Origin: JBBQNY01 sp038255255
GTDB taxonomy: Bacteria; Pseudomonadota; Gammaproteobacteria; Xanthomonadales; Ahniellaceae
Reading direction: 5' to 3'
Assembly: GCA_038255255.1 (NCBI GenBank)
Contig: JBBSLL010000009.1
Coordinates: forward strand, 26,185 to 90,184
Length of the DNA: 64,000 nt
Shown: positions 42,987 through 51,474 of the stretch, one piece after another
Numbering within the stretch: position 1 is the stretch's first letter
Layout: each line of letters begins with the position of its first letter
Notes under the pieces: generated by a model
What the model was told of the DNA's origin: nothing
The model's input: the letters and a program-made list of their open reading frames with translations, nothing else
Databases searched by the model: none
Position numbers and translations under genes: made by a program

Positions 42987-44003
42987 CTACCAGACCACTT
43001 CGGCCATCGAGCAGTTGAGGCCCGAGCCGATGCCGAGCAGCGCGACGCGCTGGCCCTTCTGCAGGCGGCCCATTTCGTTGAGCTTGGAGAGCGCGATCGG
43101 CACCGACGCCGGGCCGATGTTGCCGAACTGCGGGAAGATGGTGATCACCTTTTTCGGGTCGAGCCCGAGCAGGTCGACGAACGCGGCGGTGTGCACCTTG
43201 CTGATCTGGTGGATCACGAACTCGTCCATCTCGCCGGCGGCCCAGCCGAGACCCGCGCGCGCGGCCTGGAAGGTCTTGGCGGCGAGCTTCAGGCCCTCGA
43301 CCAGCAGCGTGCGCGTGTCGGTGACCATCCGGTCGAGGTTGCCGCGGCACAGGTGCGAGAACTGCGTGGCGGCGCGCGTGACGCTGCCCTTGAAGAGATG
43401 TCCGTTGGGCAGCAGCTCGCGCCGGCCCAGCACCATCGCGGCGGCGCCGGAGCCCAGCGTCAGCGAGGCGAACTCGTTGCGGAAATCGTCGGCGGTCGCA
43501 TCCGGCGAGCTCAGGCGATCCATCGTCATGTCGGTGATCATGTTCGAGGTCTCGCCGTCGACCACCAGCGCATACTCGATGTCGCCGTGCTCGATCATGC
43601 GTGCCGCGATATCCATGCCGTTGACGAACGCGAGGCACGCGTTGCCCACGTCGAAGTTCTGGCACGTGTCGGCCAGGCCGAGGTTGCCGTGGATGATGCT
43701 GGCGGTGGAAGGCTCGAGGTAATCGCGGCACACCGACGTGTTGATCAGCACACCGATGTGCTCGTGCGCGATGCCGGAGGCCTTGAGGGCCTTTTGCGCG
43801 GCCATCGTCGCGGCATCCGAAGGCTGCATCGGTCCGTCCCAGATGCGGCGCTCGTAGATTCCTGCGACATCCTCGAGCAGGTTGTCGCGGATGCCGAGCC
43901 GGTCGAGCGTCGGCTGCAGGCGTTCCATGATCGACGCGGAAGACAGGCTGATCGGTGCGTCGATATGCGCGACGCTGGCGATTGCAACATTTTGATACAG
44001 CAT
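42987..44003 (-). CDS. oleA: OleA, Claisen-condensing thiolase-fold enzyme for long-chain olefins
   Basis: 338 residues, the same length as X. campestris OleA and alike throughout by recollection (e.g. 'RDYLEPSTASIIHGNLGL', 'LLGIGSGLNCSMAEVVW' at the C-terminus). Condenses two fatty acyl-CoAs to a 2-alkyl-3-ketoacid. Active-site Cys in 'FDVGNACLAFVNGMDIAARM', His in 'EFVIHQISKVHTAAF', Asn in 'FPQFGNIGPASVPIALSKL', and the conserved Glu in 'DYLEPS' that in the Xanthomonas enzyme reaches into the partner subunit. Start ATG 44003. It is first in an oleA-(ATPase)-oleB-oleC series on the minus strand. Confidence 0.95.
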   Translation of the reverse strand: MLYQNVAIASVAHIDAPISLSSASIMERLQPTLDRLGIRDNLLEDVAGIYERRIWDGPMQPSDAATMAAQKALKASGIAHEHIGVLINTSVCRDYLEPSTASIIHGNLGLADTCQNFDVGNACLAFVNGMDIAARMIEHGDIEYALVVDGETSNMITDMTMDRLSSPDATADDFRNEFASLTLGSGAAAMVLGRRELLPNGHLFKGSVTRAATQFSHLCRGNLDRMVTDTRTLLVEGLKLAAKTFQAARAGLGWAAGEMDEFVIHQISKVHTAAFVDLLGLDPKKVITIFPQFGNIGPASVPIALSKLNEMGRLQKGQRVALLGIGSGLNCSMAEVVW

Positions 44004-44161
44004 GGGTTTCGACCAACCGGAGCGGCGCGGACAGGCACCCTAGCTGGTAGCCTTCGGGGCCGCAATCAAGCACGGCGCAGGCCCTCACCGATCATCGGTG
44101 CTCTTCGCGTAACGGGTGGGCGCATGCGACGCTTTGATTGCACGCAGTGAGGATTTTCCAC

Positions 44162-46366
44162 GTGCCCGCCCCTTTCAACTTCCGTGTCGTCGCCATCGGC
44201 CTGTTGCTTGCCCTGGTGTCTCTGCAACTCGCCGCGGTCGAAGTGACCGGCACGACCCCGGGCGGCGCCGCGTATCGGATCGCCGTGCCCAATGGTTGGA
44301 GTACTGGGGGTCCGCTGGTTCTAGTGCAGCACGAGTACCAGCACGAGTTGAACACCAGCCCCGATCTCGGTCCACTGCTAGACATCCAACTCGCGGCTGG
44401 TTACGCGGTAGCTGCAAGCGCCTACCGGCAAAGCGGATGGGCATTGTTCACCGCGATCGAGGACAACGCCGAACTCCTGGATGCGTTCACCCAGATCTTC
44501 GGCGCTCCGGGGCCGCTCTACCCCGTGGGCGCTTCGATGGGCGGGCTCGTGGCCGTCAAGTTCGCGGAGGATCCGCGCTTCCGCGAACGCACGCGCGGGG
44601 TGCTTGCCATGTGCCCGACCTTGGCCGGGCCCGAGTTCTGGGATGAGCAGTTCGACTTGCGCCTTATCTATGACGCGATGTGCGGCGGCGTTCCCGGCGG
44701 GTCGTTTCCGGAGGGAGCCGCGCCATACCCCTGGGCGATGAATCTCGCCGACGTACCCACCGACATCGGCCCGTTCGATGCGCGCAACCCGCGGTTGATT
44801 GCCGCGCTGGCGCCCGCCGTTACGTGCCTGGGTCTTGGGCTTACGCAATCGCAGCGCACGCAGCAGCAGTCGGGTCGACTGCACACGCTCGGCCCCATGG
44901 TCGGCATCAACACGCTCGTCAGCGATGATGACCTGATCGTGCGCCTGGCGTACGCGACGGCCGGCCTCTCTGATCTCATCCGAGCGCCCGACAAGATGGC
45001 GGGGCGCAATCCGTTCTTCAATCGGGCGGTCGGGCGCACGCAAAACGTTGATCTCGACTATGGGTACACCCCCACAGGCGTGACCATTCGGCGCGTGATC
45101 CAGGGCGATTACCTCGATCGACTCGACTTCGAACGAACGAGCGCCCCGGACAGTTCGGCGACCGCGCGGATCGTTGCCATGCATACCAGCCGCGACGAGG
45201 TCGCCATCCCCGTCAACAGTCGAATTTTCATTCGGGACCACCACGACTTCGAGGGCAACCGGCGCGTGCTCCAGGTTGTCGAGGCTGCGCCGACTCACTG
45301 TGGATTCACGCCCGCCGAGCGTGCCGCCGCGTGGGACATGCTGGTCGATCAGGACCCGGCTGCTTCTGCGAGCGTCACCTGCGCCGCTCGGGAGGACACG
45401 GGTAGCGTCGGGCCGTGCCGGTTCGGCCAAGCCATCTACACCGATCGTTTCCGTTCGCGCTGGGATCAACTGACGCCGGGAGCGGACACCTACACGAAGG
45501 TGCCGATGTCTGGCTTGTGGTTCAACCCGGCACGCGATGGCGAAGGCATCGTCGTGGAGGAGTTGAATAACGCGCCGGGCGTGGGACTGCGCTATCTCTC
45601 CCCGCGACGCACGACAGTCAGCTGGTACACCTATGCGCCGCCAGGCGATCCGGATCCGGGTCCGCGCTGGTTCACCGGCGTCGGCTTCCAGACCAGCCAG
45701 GGCATGCACGTGCCTTCGCTCACCATGACGCGGGGCGCGCGATTCGGCGCGGCCTTCAACCCGGCCGATGTCGAGCGCGTGCACTGGGGCAGCCTCTCAC
45801 TCACCATGGACGCCCGCTACCGGATGCACCTGCGGTACGCAGGCCCACCCGCGTGGGGCAGCGGCACGCGCGAACTGAATCCTTTGGCGCTCGCTGACCA
45901 CGTGCCAGCGAGATTCGGCAGCTTCACACCCGATCCGGCCTATTTCGACGTCAAAACCGCCACGGGAACCTACTTCAACCAGGAGCACGACGGCGAGGGC
46001 TTGCAGCTCACGATCCTGCCGGGCGCGAACGACACGAAGCGCGCCCATCTCGTCTATTTCACCTACGACACGGAAGGACGACAGCTCTGGTTGACCGGCT
46101 CGACCGATCCGGTCGGAAGCGGTCGCGGTGAGATCACCTTCCCGATGTACGTGGCAACCGGCACGGTATTCGGCGAGTCTTTCAATCCCGCAGATGTGCA
46201 GCGCAGTTTGTGGGGCAACGTCACGATATCCATTGAAAGCGTGCGTAAAGATCCGCGCTACGAGCCTCGCGAACTGCGAGCCGTGGCGATGCGCTGGGAT
46301 GCGATCGATCCGCGCTATGGCACCGGGGGTTATGACTTGATACGACTGACCCGAGTCGGTCCATGA
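44162..46366 (+). CDS. Exported alpha/beta hydrolase with two C-terminal RDGEG modules, paralogue 1
   Basis: 734 residues from GTG 44162 (GAGG 9 nt upstream; frame open to TTG 44138). Signal peptide 'VVAIGLLLALVSLQLAA'. Hydrolase domain (~25-430): nucleophile elbow 'GASMGGL' (Ser125), acid region 'MHTSRDEVAIP', His in 'APTHCGFTPAE' (His379). Two related C-terminal modules begin at ~451 ('GLWFNPARDGEGIVVEE') and ~602 ('GTYFNQEHDGEGLQLTI'); each continues with a 'WYTYAPPGD' or 'YFTYDTEGRQLWLTG' strand and a 'GxxFGxxFNPADVxRxxWG' segment. First of three tandem paralogues (48-bp gap to the next). Probably a secreted esterase or peptidase; substrate unknown. Confidence 0.85.
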   Translation: MPAPFNFRVVAIGLLLALVSLQLAAVEVTGTTPGGAAYRIAVPNGWSTGGPLVLVQHEYQHELNTSPDLGPLLDIQLAAGYAVAASAYRQSGWALFTAIEDNAELLDAFTQIFGAPGPLYPVGASMGGLVAVKFAEDPRFRERTRGVLAMCPTLAGPEFWDEQFDLRLIYDAMCGGVPGGSFPEGAAPYPWAMNLADVPTDIGPFDARNPRLIAALAPAVTCLGLGLTQSQRTQQQSGRLHTLGPMVGINTLVSDDDLIVRLAYATAGLSDLIRAPDKMAGRNPFFNRAVGRTQNVDLDYGYTPTGVTIRRVIQGDYLDRLDFERTSAPDSSATARIVAMHTSRDEVAIPVNSRIFIRDHHDFEGNRRVLQVVEAAPTHCGFTPAERAAAWDMLVDQDPAASASVTCAAREDTGSVGPCRFGQAIYTDRFRSRWDQLTPGADTYTKVPMSGLWFNPARDGEGIVVEELNNAPGVGLRYLSPRRTTVSWYTYAPPGDPDPGPRWFTGVGFQTSQGMHVPSLTMTRGARFGAAFNPADVERVHWGSLSLTMDARYRMHLRYAGPPAWGSGTRELNPLALADHVPARFGSFTPDPAYFDVKTATGTYFNQEHDGEGLQLTILPGANDTKRAHLVYFTYDTEGRQLWLTGSTDPVGSGRGEITFPMYVATGTVFGESFNPADVQRSLWGNVTISIESVRKDPRYEPRELRAVAMRWDAIDPRYGTGGYDLIRLTRVGP

Positions 46367-46414
46367 CGGTCATCAGCTGATCCTCGATGTCATGACGTTT
46401 CGAGCCGGCCAGGC

Positions 46415-48640
46415 GTGGGAATCGTGAACATCGAATCCACTTTGCGCAGATTGCTTCTCGGTGCCTTGCTCGCATTACTGGCGCTACCAATCTTCGCTGC
46501 CACGGAAGTGGCCGGAAACACACCGGGTGGTGCCGCGTACCGCATCGCGGTACCCGACGGCTGGCAACCGGGTGGGCCGCTTGTGCTTCTGCAGCATGGT
46601 TATCACCAGGCGCCCGATACGGATCCCGACCTCGGCCCGTTGCTCGCGACGCAGCTCGCGTCGGGCTACGCGGTGGCCGCGAGCGGTTACCGCCAGAGCG
46701 GGTGGGCGCTGTTCACGGCCATCGAAGACAACGCCGAACTGATCGACGAGTTCACCCGACGCTTCGGTGCGCCGGGGCCGTTGTATGCAGTGGGCGGCTC
46801 AATGGGCGGATTGACTGCGCTCAAGTTCGCGGAGGACCCGCGCTTCCGCGATCGCACGCGCGGCGTACTCGCGTTCTGCGCGGTGGACGATGGCGTTGCG
46901 GCCTGGGACTTCGCGTTCGACCTTCGGCTGATCTACGACGACATCTGCCGTGACAGCGGCGGAGAGCTGGCCCACGGCGATCAACCGTTCCCCTGGGCCT
47001 ACAACCTCGACGACATCCCTGCGAACCTCGGCGGGTTCGATCTCGGCAACGCCGACCTGCTGCTCGCGCTCGCCGACGTCGCGCGGTGCACCGGCCTCGG
47101 CATTCCGTCCTTCCTACGCACGGGCGGGCAGAACTCGCGGCTGGCGCAGATGCAGCAGTTGAGCGGCATCGGCAATGAGGATTTCCTCGTCACCAACCTC
47201 GCTTACGCCACCTTCGGACTCGGCGACCTGTTGCGTGCGCCGGACAAGCTCGCCGGGCGCAATCCGTTCTTCAACGAAGCACCCGGCGCGCTCTCACTGC
47301 GACGGCTGTCCTACGGCAACACCGTACTCGACGCGCGCATCCGCCGCGTCCGGCAGGAGGACCCGTTCGCGCGATTCGATTTCGAACGCAGCAGCCGTCC
47401 CGACGGCCAGGCGTCCGCACGGATCGTGTCCATCCGCACCAGCAGGGACGAGCTGGCCGCGCCCGGCCCGCCGTCCGGCGACGGGAGCGGAGGCAACGAC
47501 GTCGGCCTCGGCCAAGGCATCGTGCCGTTGATCTATCGCGAAGCGCGGCACATCCACGAGACGGTCGTCGAGGCGCCGCCGAGTCACTGCGGGTTTACGG
47601 CAGCGGAGATCCATGCTGGCTGGGACGCACTGGTCGCGGCTACGGTGAATGCGAACACCGTGGAATCGAGTTGCGAAACGCGCTTGTCGCAAGGCGTTGC
47701 GGGGCCGTGCCGATTCGCTCTCTCCTCTGTCCCGGTAGAGACCGTGGCCAGGCGCGGACGCCAGGCCTTGGTGAGCCCATCATCAAGCTCGAGCGGCGTG
47801 TGGTGGGATCCGATCCGAAACGGTGAGGGCATCGTCATCGAGGAGATCGGTACTTCTCTCGGTTACGGCGTCGCGTCCCCCGCGAGCGAGCGACGCGTGC
47901 TGGTTACCTGGTACACATACGCGCCGCCGGGAGATCCTGATCCTGGCCCGCGCTGGCTGATCGGGATGGGTTTCCAGACGGGCCAGGGCGTACACGTGCC
48001 GTCGATGACGCTGACGCGTGGCGCGCGATTCAATGCCTTCAACCCGGCGGATGTCGTGCGCACGGATTGGGGCAGCCTGAGCCTCACTATCGACGCGACG
48101 CGCGAGCTCCGCGTGCGTTACGACGGTCCGCCGGGGTGGGAAGGCAGCGAGCGTCGACTGACGCCGCTGGCTGCGCTGTACAACTACGTGGGTCCGTGTT
48201 GCATCACTCCGCCCTCGCCCCCCGTGACGGCCGTGAAGGCCAGCGGCACCTACTACAACCCGGCGCGCGACGGCGAGGGCATCCAGCTGCAGATCTTGAA
48301 CGGCCCTAACGACTCGATGCAGCGCGCGTTCGTCGCGTTCTATACCTATGACTTGCAGGGTCGACAGATGTGGCTGACCGGCACCGCGGAGAACGTGTCA
48401 CCGTTCGGCGGGCCGGCGACCTTCACCATGACGCGGGCGACAGGAACCGTGTTCGGCGACGCGTTCAATGCTGGCCATGTCGTCCGCGAGCATTGGGGGA
48501 CGGTCACGCTCGACATCGAGCCGAATCCAGTCGGGTTCGGGAATTTCCACGCAACCCGCCTGCGCTTCCAGTCCATCGATCCGGCTTTCGGCTCTGGCGA
48601 GTTCGCGCTGACGCGTCTCACGCAGATCGGGTATCCCTGA
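46415..48640 (+). CDS. Exported alpha/beta hydrolase with two C-terminal RDGEG modules, paralogue 2
   Basis: 741 residues from GTG 46415 (GTG 46424 is an alternative). Signal peptide 'LLLGALLALLALPIFAA'. Same architecture as the upstream gene: 'TPGGAAYRIAVPDGW', elbow 'GGSMGGL' (Ser129), 'IRTSRDELAAP', His in 'PPSHCGFTAAE' (His391), so the catalytic triad appears complete. Modules begin 'GVWWDPIRNGEGIVIEE' and 'GTYYNPARDGEGIQLQI'. A Gly/Asp/Ser-rich insert ('PPSGDGSGGNDVGLGQG') follows the acid residue. The 183-bp gap to the third paralogue is larger than the first gap. Confidence 0.85.
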   Translation: MGIVNIESTLRRLLLGALLALLALPIFAATEVAGNTPGGAAYRIAVPDGWQPGGPLVLLQHGYHQAPDTDPDLGPLLATQLASGYAVAASGYRQSGWALFTAIEDNAELIDEFTRRFGAPGPLYAVGGSMGGLTALKFAEDPRFRDRTRGVLAFCAVDDGVAAWDFAFDLRLIYDDICRDSGGELAHGDQPFPWAYNLDDIPANLGGFDLGNADLLLALADVARCTGLGIPSFLRTGGQNSRLAQMQQLSGIGNEDFLVTNLAYATFGLGDLLRAPDKLAGRNPFFNEAPGALSLRRLSYGNTVLDARIRRVRQEDPFARFDFERSSRPDGQASARIVSIRTSRDELAAPGPPSGDGSGGNDVGLGQGIVPLIYREARHIHETVVEAPPSHCGFTAAEIHAGWDALVAATVNANTVESSCETRLSQGVAGPCRFALSSVPVETVARRGRQALVSPSSSSSGVWWDPIRNGEGIVIEEIGTSLGYGVASPASERRVLVTWYTYAPPGDPDPGPRWLIGMGFQTGQGVHVPSMTLTRGARFNAFNPADVVRTDWGSLSLTIDATRELRVRYDGPPGWEGSERRLTPLAALYNYVGPCCITPPSPPVTAVKASGTYYNPARDGEGIQLQILNGPNDSMQRAFVAFYTYDLQGRQMWLTGTAENVSPFGGPATFTMTRATGTVFGDAFNAGHVVREHWGTVTLDIEPNPVGFGNFHATRLRFQSIDPAFGSGEFALTRLTQIGYP

Positions 48641-48823
48641 GGCGTGACCGTCGATGCGACGCGGCACTTCGATCCGCGACGTGGCGATAGCGCGAAATCC
48701 CGGCTTCCGAAGTGCGCATTGCAACATTTGGATACAGCCTGGTTGGTGAACTGTGTTCACGTTCGACGCGTGCGGCCGGCGTAGGCTTGGCGCATCGATC
48801 GCCGTCGCTCCAACAAACTGGCC

Positions 48824-51070
48824 ATGATTCTGCGAAACCTGCTCCTGGCACTCACGCTGTTGCTGTCGGCGGCGTCGGTTCATGCCCTCACCGAAATCAC
48901 CGGCACGACACCCGGCGGCGCGGCGTATCGCATCGCGGTGCCGGACGGCTGGCAGCCCGGTCACCCGCTGGTGCTGGTGCAGCACGCCTATTCGCATTCG
49001 CGTGTCACCGCCCCGACGCTTGGTGCCTTGCGCGACACACAACTCGCCCAGGGATTCGCAGTAGCCGCGAGCGGCTATCGCCAGGGCGGCTGGGCGCTGT
49101 TCACGGCGCTCGACGACAACGCCGAATTGATCGATGCGTTCACGGCGCGATTCGGCGCGCCGGGCTCGCTGTACGCCACAGGGCAGAAGATGGGTGGCCT
49201 GGTTGCGCTCAAGCTCGCGGAGGATCCGCGCTTTCGCGATCGCACGCGCGGCGTGCTGACCACATGTCCGGTAGTCGGCGGGGTCGAGCACTGGGACAAG
49301 ATGTTCGATGTGCGGCTCATCCTCGACATGGTCTGCGCGGGTGTCTCGGGCAGGCCCCCGATCGGCAGCGAGCCGTACCCCTGGGCGACGAATCTGGCCC
49401 ACATTCCTCCGGGTCTGAGGGAATTCGATACGCAGGTAGGGGATTTCTCGCAGGCGAACTACTGCCTCGGGTTGGGCGCCGTCGACGTGGTCCCACAGGC
49501 GGGATGGGAGGAGCGACAGGCACTCGTCAAGTCGCTGACCCGCATCGACGACAACAACGCGTTGCTTGCGCATATATCGTATGCGGTGTTCGGACTCGGC
49601 GATCTCGTGCGTGCGCCGGACAAGTTCAACGGGCTCAATCCCTTCTTCAATGAAGTCGCCGACCTCCATGTCGGTTCGCGTCGCATCCGGTACTTGCCGA
49701 CCCAGTTCGACAATGCGATCCGCCGGGTACGCCAGGGCACCGGGCAGGAAGATCTGTTCGCGCGGTTCGATTTCGAACTCAACAGCAGTCTCGACGGCAC
49801 GGCGACCGCACGCATCGTCGATCTGCACACCAGCCTAGACGAGCTGGCGGAAGACCGGCACCAGACATTCCTTCGCACGGTGTATCGGGAGGATTACCCC
49901 GCAGGACGCGTGGGCACCACCATCTGGGAGACGGCACCCAGCGACTGCGGCTTGTCGAGCGCGGAAGTCCATGCGGGTTGGGACGTGCTGCTCAATCCCG
50001 TTTCGACCGAGACGGACATTGCAGGCAGTTGCGTTGCGCGCCAGGCGCTGGGCCACGCGGGGCCTTGTCGCTTCCAGCCGCCCTCACCACCGACGCGTCA
50101 GTTCACCGAACTTCGGACGCGCGAGATTTTTGCCGCGCCACAGCGCAGCGAAATTCCCCTGCCTTCGAGTGGCTTCTGGTTCGATCCGCTGCGTTCGGGC
50201 GAGGGCATCGTGGTCGAGGAACTCGGGCTGTCGATTGGCGCCGCTAAATTCATGCCGGCGGATCGACGCGCGGTGCTGGTGACCTGGTACACCTTCGCGC
50301 CACCGGGCGATCCGGCACCCGGCCCGCGCTGGTTGACCGGCGTGGGCATCCAGAGTGGGCAGGGTGTGCACGTGCCGTCGATGACGCTGACGCGCGGCGC
50401 GCGTTTCGGCAGCGCATTCGATCCTGCCGACGTCGAGCGCCAGGAGTGGGGCAGCCTGTCGCTTGTTGTCGACACAGCCCGCAACATGCGCATCCGCTAC
50501 GACGGCCCGGAGGGATGGGAAGGCAGCGTGCGCGCGATGGCGCCCATCGCCCTGATCGATTTTCCGGATATACCGCTGCCGTGCTGCTTCGGTCCGGCGT
50601 TCAGTCCGCCCCCGCCCAACTCCCCGCCGGACAGCGGATTTGCGAGCGGCACCTATTTCAATCCCGCACGCGACGGTGAAGGAATCCAGCTGCACGTGCT
50701 CGAAGGCGCCGAAGCCACGCGCAAGCGCGCTGTGATGGTGTTCTATACCTACGACACGCGAGGCAACCAGCTCTGGCTGGTCGGCTCCAACGACAACGTG
50801 CCCGCGAGCGGCGGCGAGATCACTTTCTCCGTGCAACGCGCGCAAGGCGGCGTGTTCGGCGACACGTTCGATCCGGCTGCGATCGAGCGCATCGACTGGG
50901 GCACCGTGACGGTGACGCTCTTCCCCGCGACCAGCCTTGTTGGCTCCCCGACCTTTGTGGCGACCGCGCTTCGATGGAACGCCATCGAGCCGGAATACGG
51001 CAACGGCGGTTATGCCCTCACACGCCTGACCCGACCGAGCGTCTACGGCAGTCGCAACGGCATCTTCTGA
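48824..51070 (+). CDS. Exported alpha/beta hydrolase-like pseudoenzyme with two RDGEG modules, paralogue 3
   Basis: 748 residues from ATG 48824 with signal peptide 'LLLALTLLLSAASVHA'. It follows the two upstream paralogues over the full length, but two key positions differ. The nucleophile elbow reads 'GQKMGGL', so Lys122 replaces Ser. The presumptive catalytic His position reads 'APSDCGLSSAE', so Asp374 replaces His. The acid position 'HTSLDELAE' is kept. The frame is intact and the modules ('GFWFDPLRSGEGIVVEE', 'GTYFNPARDGEGIQLHV') are well conserved, so this is not simple decay. It may bind rather than cleave the ligand of its relatives. Confidence 0.85.
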   Translation: MILRNLLLALTLLLSAASVHALTEITGTTPGGAAYRIAVPDGWQPGHPLVLVQHAYSHSRVTAPTLGALRDTQLAQGFAVAASGYRQGGWALFTALDDNAELIDAFTARFGAPGSLYATGQKMGGLVALKLAEDPRFRDRTRGVLTTCPVVGGVEHWDKMFDVRLILDMVCAGVSGRPPIGSEPYPWATNLAHIPPGLREFDTQVGDFSQANYCLGLGAVDVVPQAGWEERQALVKSLTRIDDNNALLAHISYAVFGLGDLVRAPDKFNGLNPFFNEVADLHVGSRRIRYLPTQFDNAIRRVRQGTGQEDLFARFDFELNSSLDGTATARIVDLHTSLDELAEDRHQTFLRTVYREDYPAGRVGTTIWETAPSDCGLSSAEVHAGWDVLLNPVSTETDIAGSCVARQALGHAGPCRFQPPSPPTRQFTELRTREIFAAPQRSEIPLPSSGFWFDPLRSGEGIVVEELGLSIGAAKFMPADRRAVLVTWYTFAPPGDPAPGPRWLTGVGIQSGQGVHVPSMTLTRGARFGSAFDPADVERQEWGSLSLVVDTARNMRIRYDGPEGWEGSVRAMAPIALIDFPDIPLPCCFGPAFSPPPPNSPPDSGFASGTYFNPARDGEGIQLHVLEGAEATRKRAVMVFYTYDTRGNQLWLVGSNDNVPASGGEITFSVQRAQGGVFGDTFDPAAIERIDWGTVTVTLFPATSLVGSPTFVATALRWNAIEPEYGNGGYALTRLTRPSVYGSRNGIF

Positions 51071-51097
51071 TCGTTCGCCCGGCGCCGCACAACCGCC

Positions 51098-51418
51098 TCA
51101 GCGGCCGCAGCGATATGCGGCGAAGTCCTGCGTGCCGTCGCGCGGCTCGTTGCGCGCCTGCACGGTGTCGGCGCCGATGCGCGCGGCCTCGTTGCGCGCC
51201 AGCGATTCGAGTTCGTCGCGCACCTTGAGCTCGTTGCGGTCGTAGAACCACACGCGATCCTTCACCGACACGTTGACGTCGCCGCGCTTGGCGCAGCGCG
51301 CGAGATCTTCGTTGTACGCGACGCGCACGCTGCTGCCGGCAGCGTCGGGCTCGACCCACGTACATGCCGTCAACAACGCACTACCTGCGGCCATCCATAA
51401 AACTTCACGCGTTTTCAT
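51098..51418 (-). CDS. DUF4156-like lipoprotein
   Basis: 106 residues from ATG 51418. Signal sequence with lipobox (ALLTAC, Cys19). The mature part contains 'CAKRGDVNVSVKDRVWF', 'RDELESLARNEAARIGADTV' and a C-terminal Cys ('AAYRCGR') that may pair with the internal one, as in small DUF4156 (YajI/RcsF-like) lipoproteins. The frame is open upstream to 52438 but overlaps the M16 gene there. Function unknown. It is 56 bp downstream of the M16 peptidase gene on the same strand. Confidence 0.78.
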   Translation of the reverse strand: MKTREVLWMAAGSALLTACTWVEPDAAGSSVRVAYNEDLARCAKRGDVNVSVKDRVWFYDRNELKVRDELESLARNEAARIGADTVQARNEPRDGTQDFAAYRCGR

Positions 51419-51474
51419 GCCCAGTGTCTCCGTTGGTGCGCTGCAGGGAATTCTAGCCGTACCCGATGAACGCA

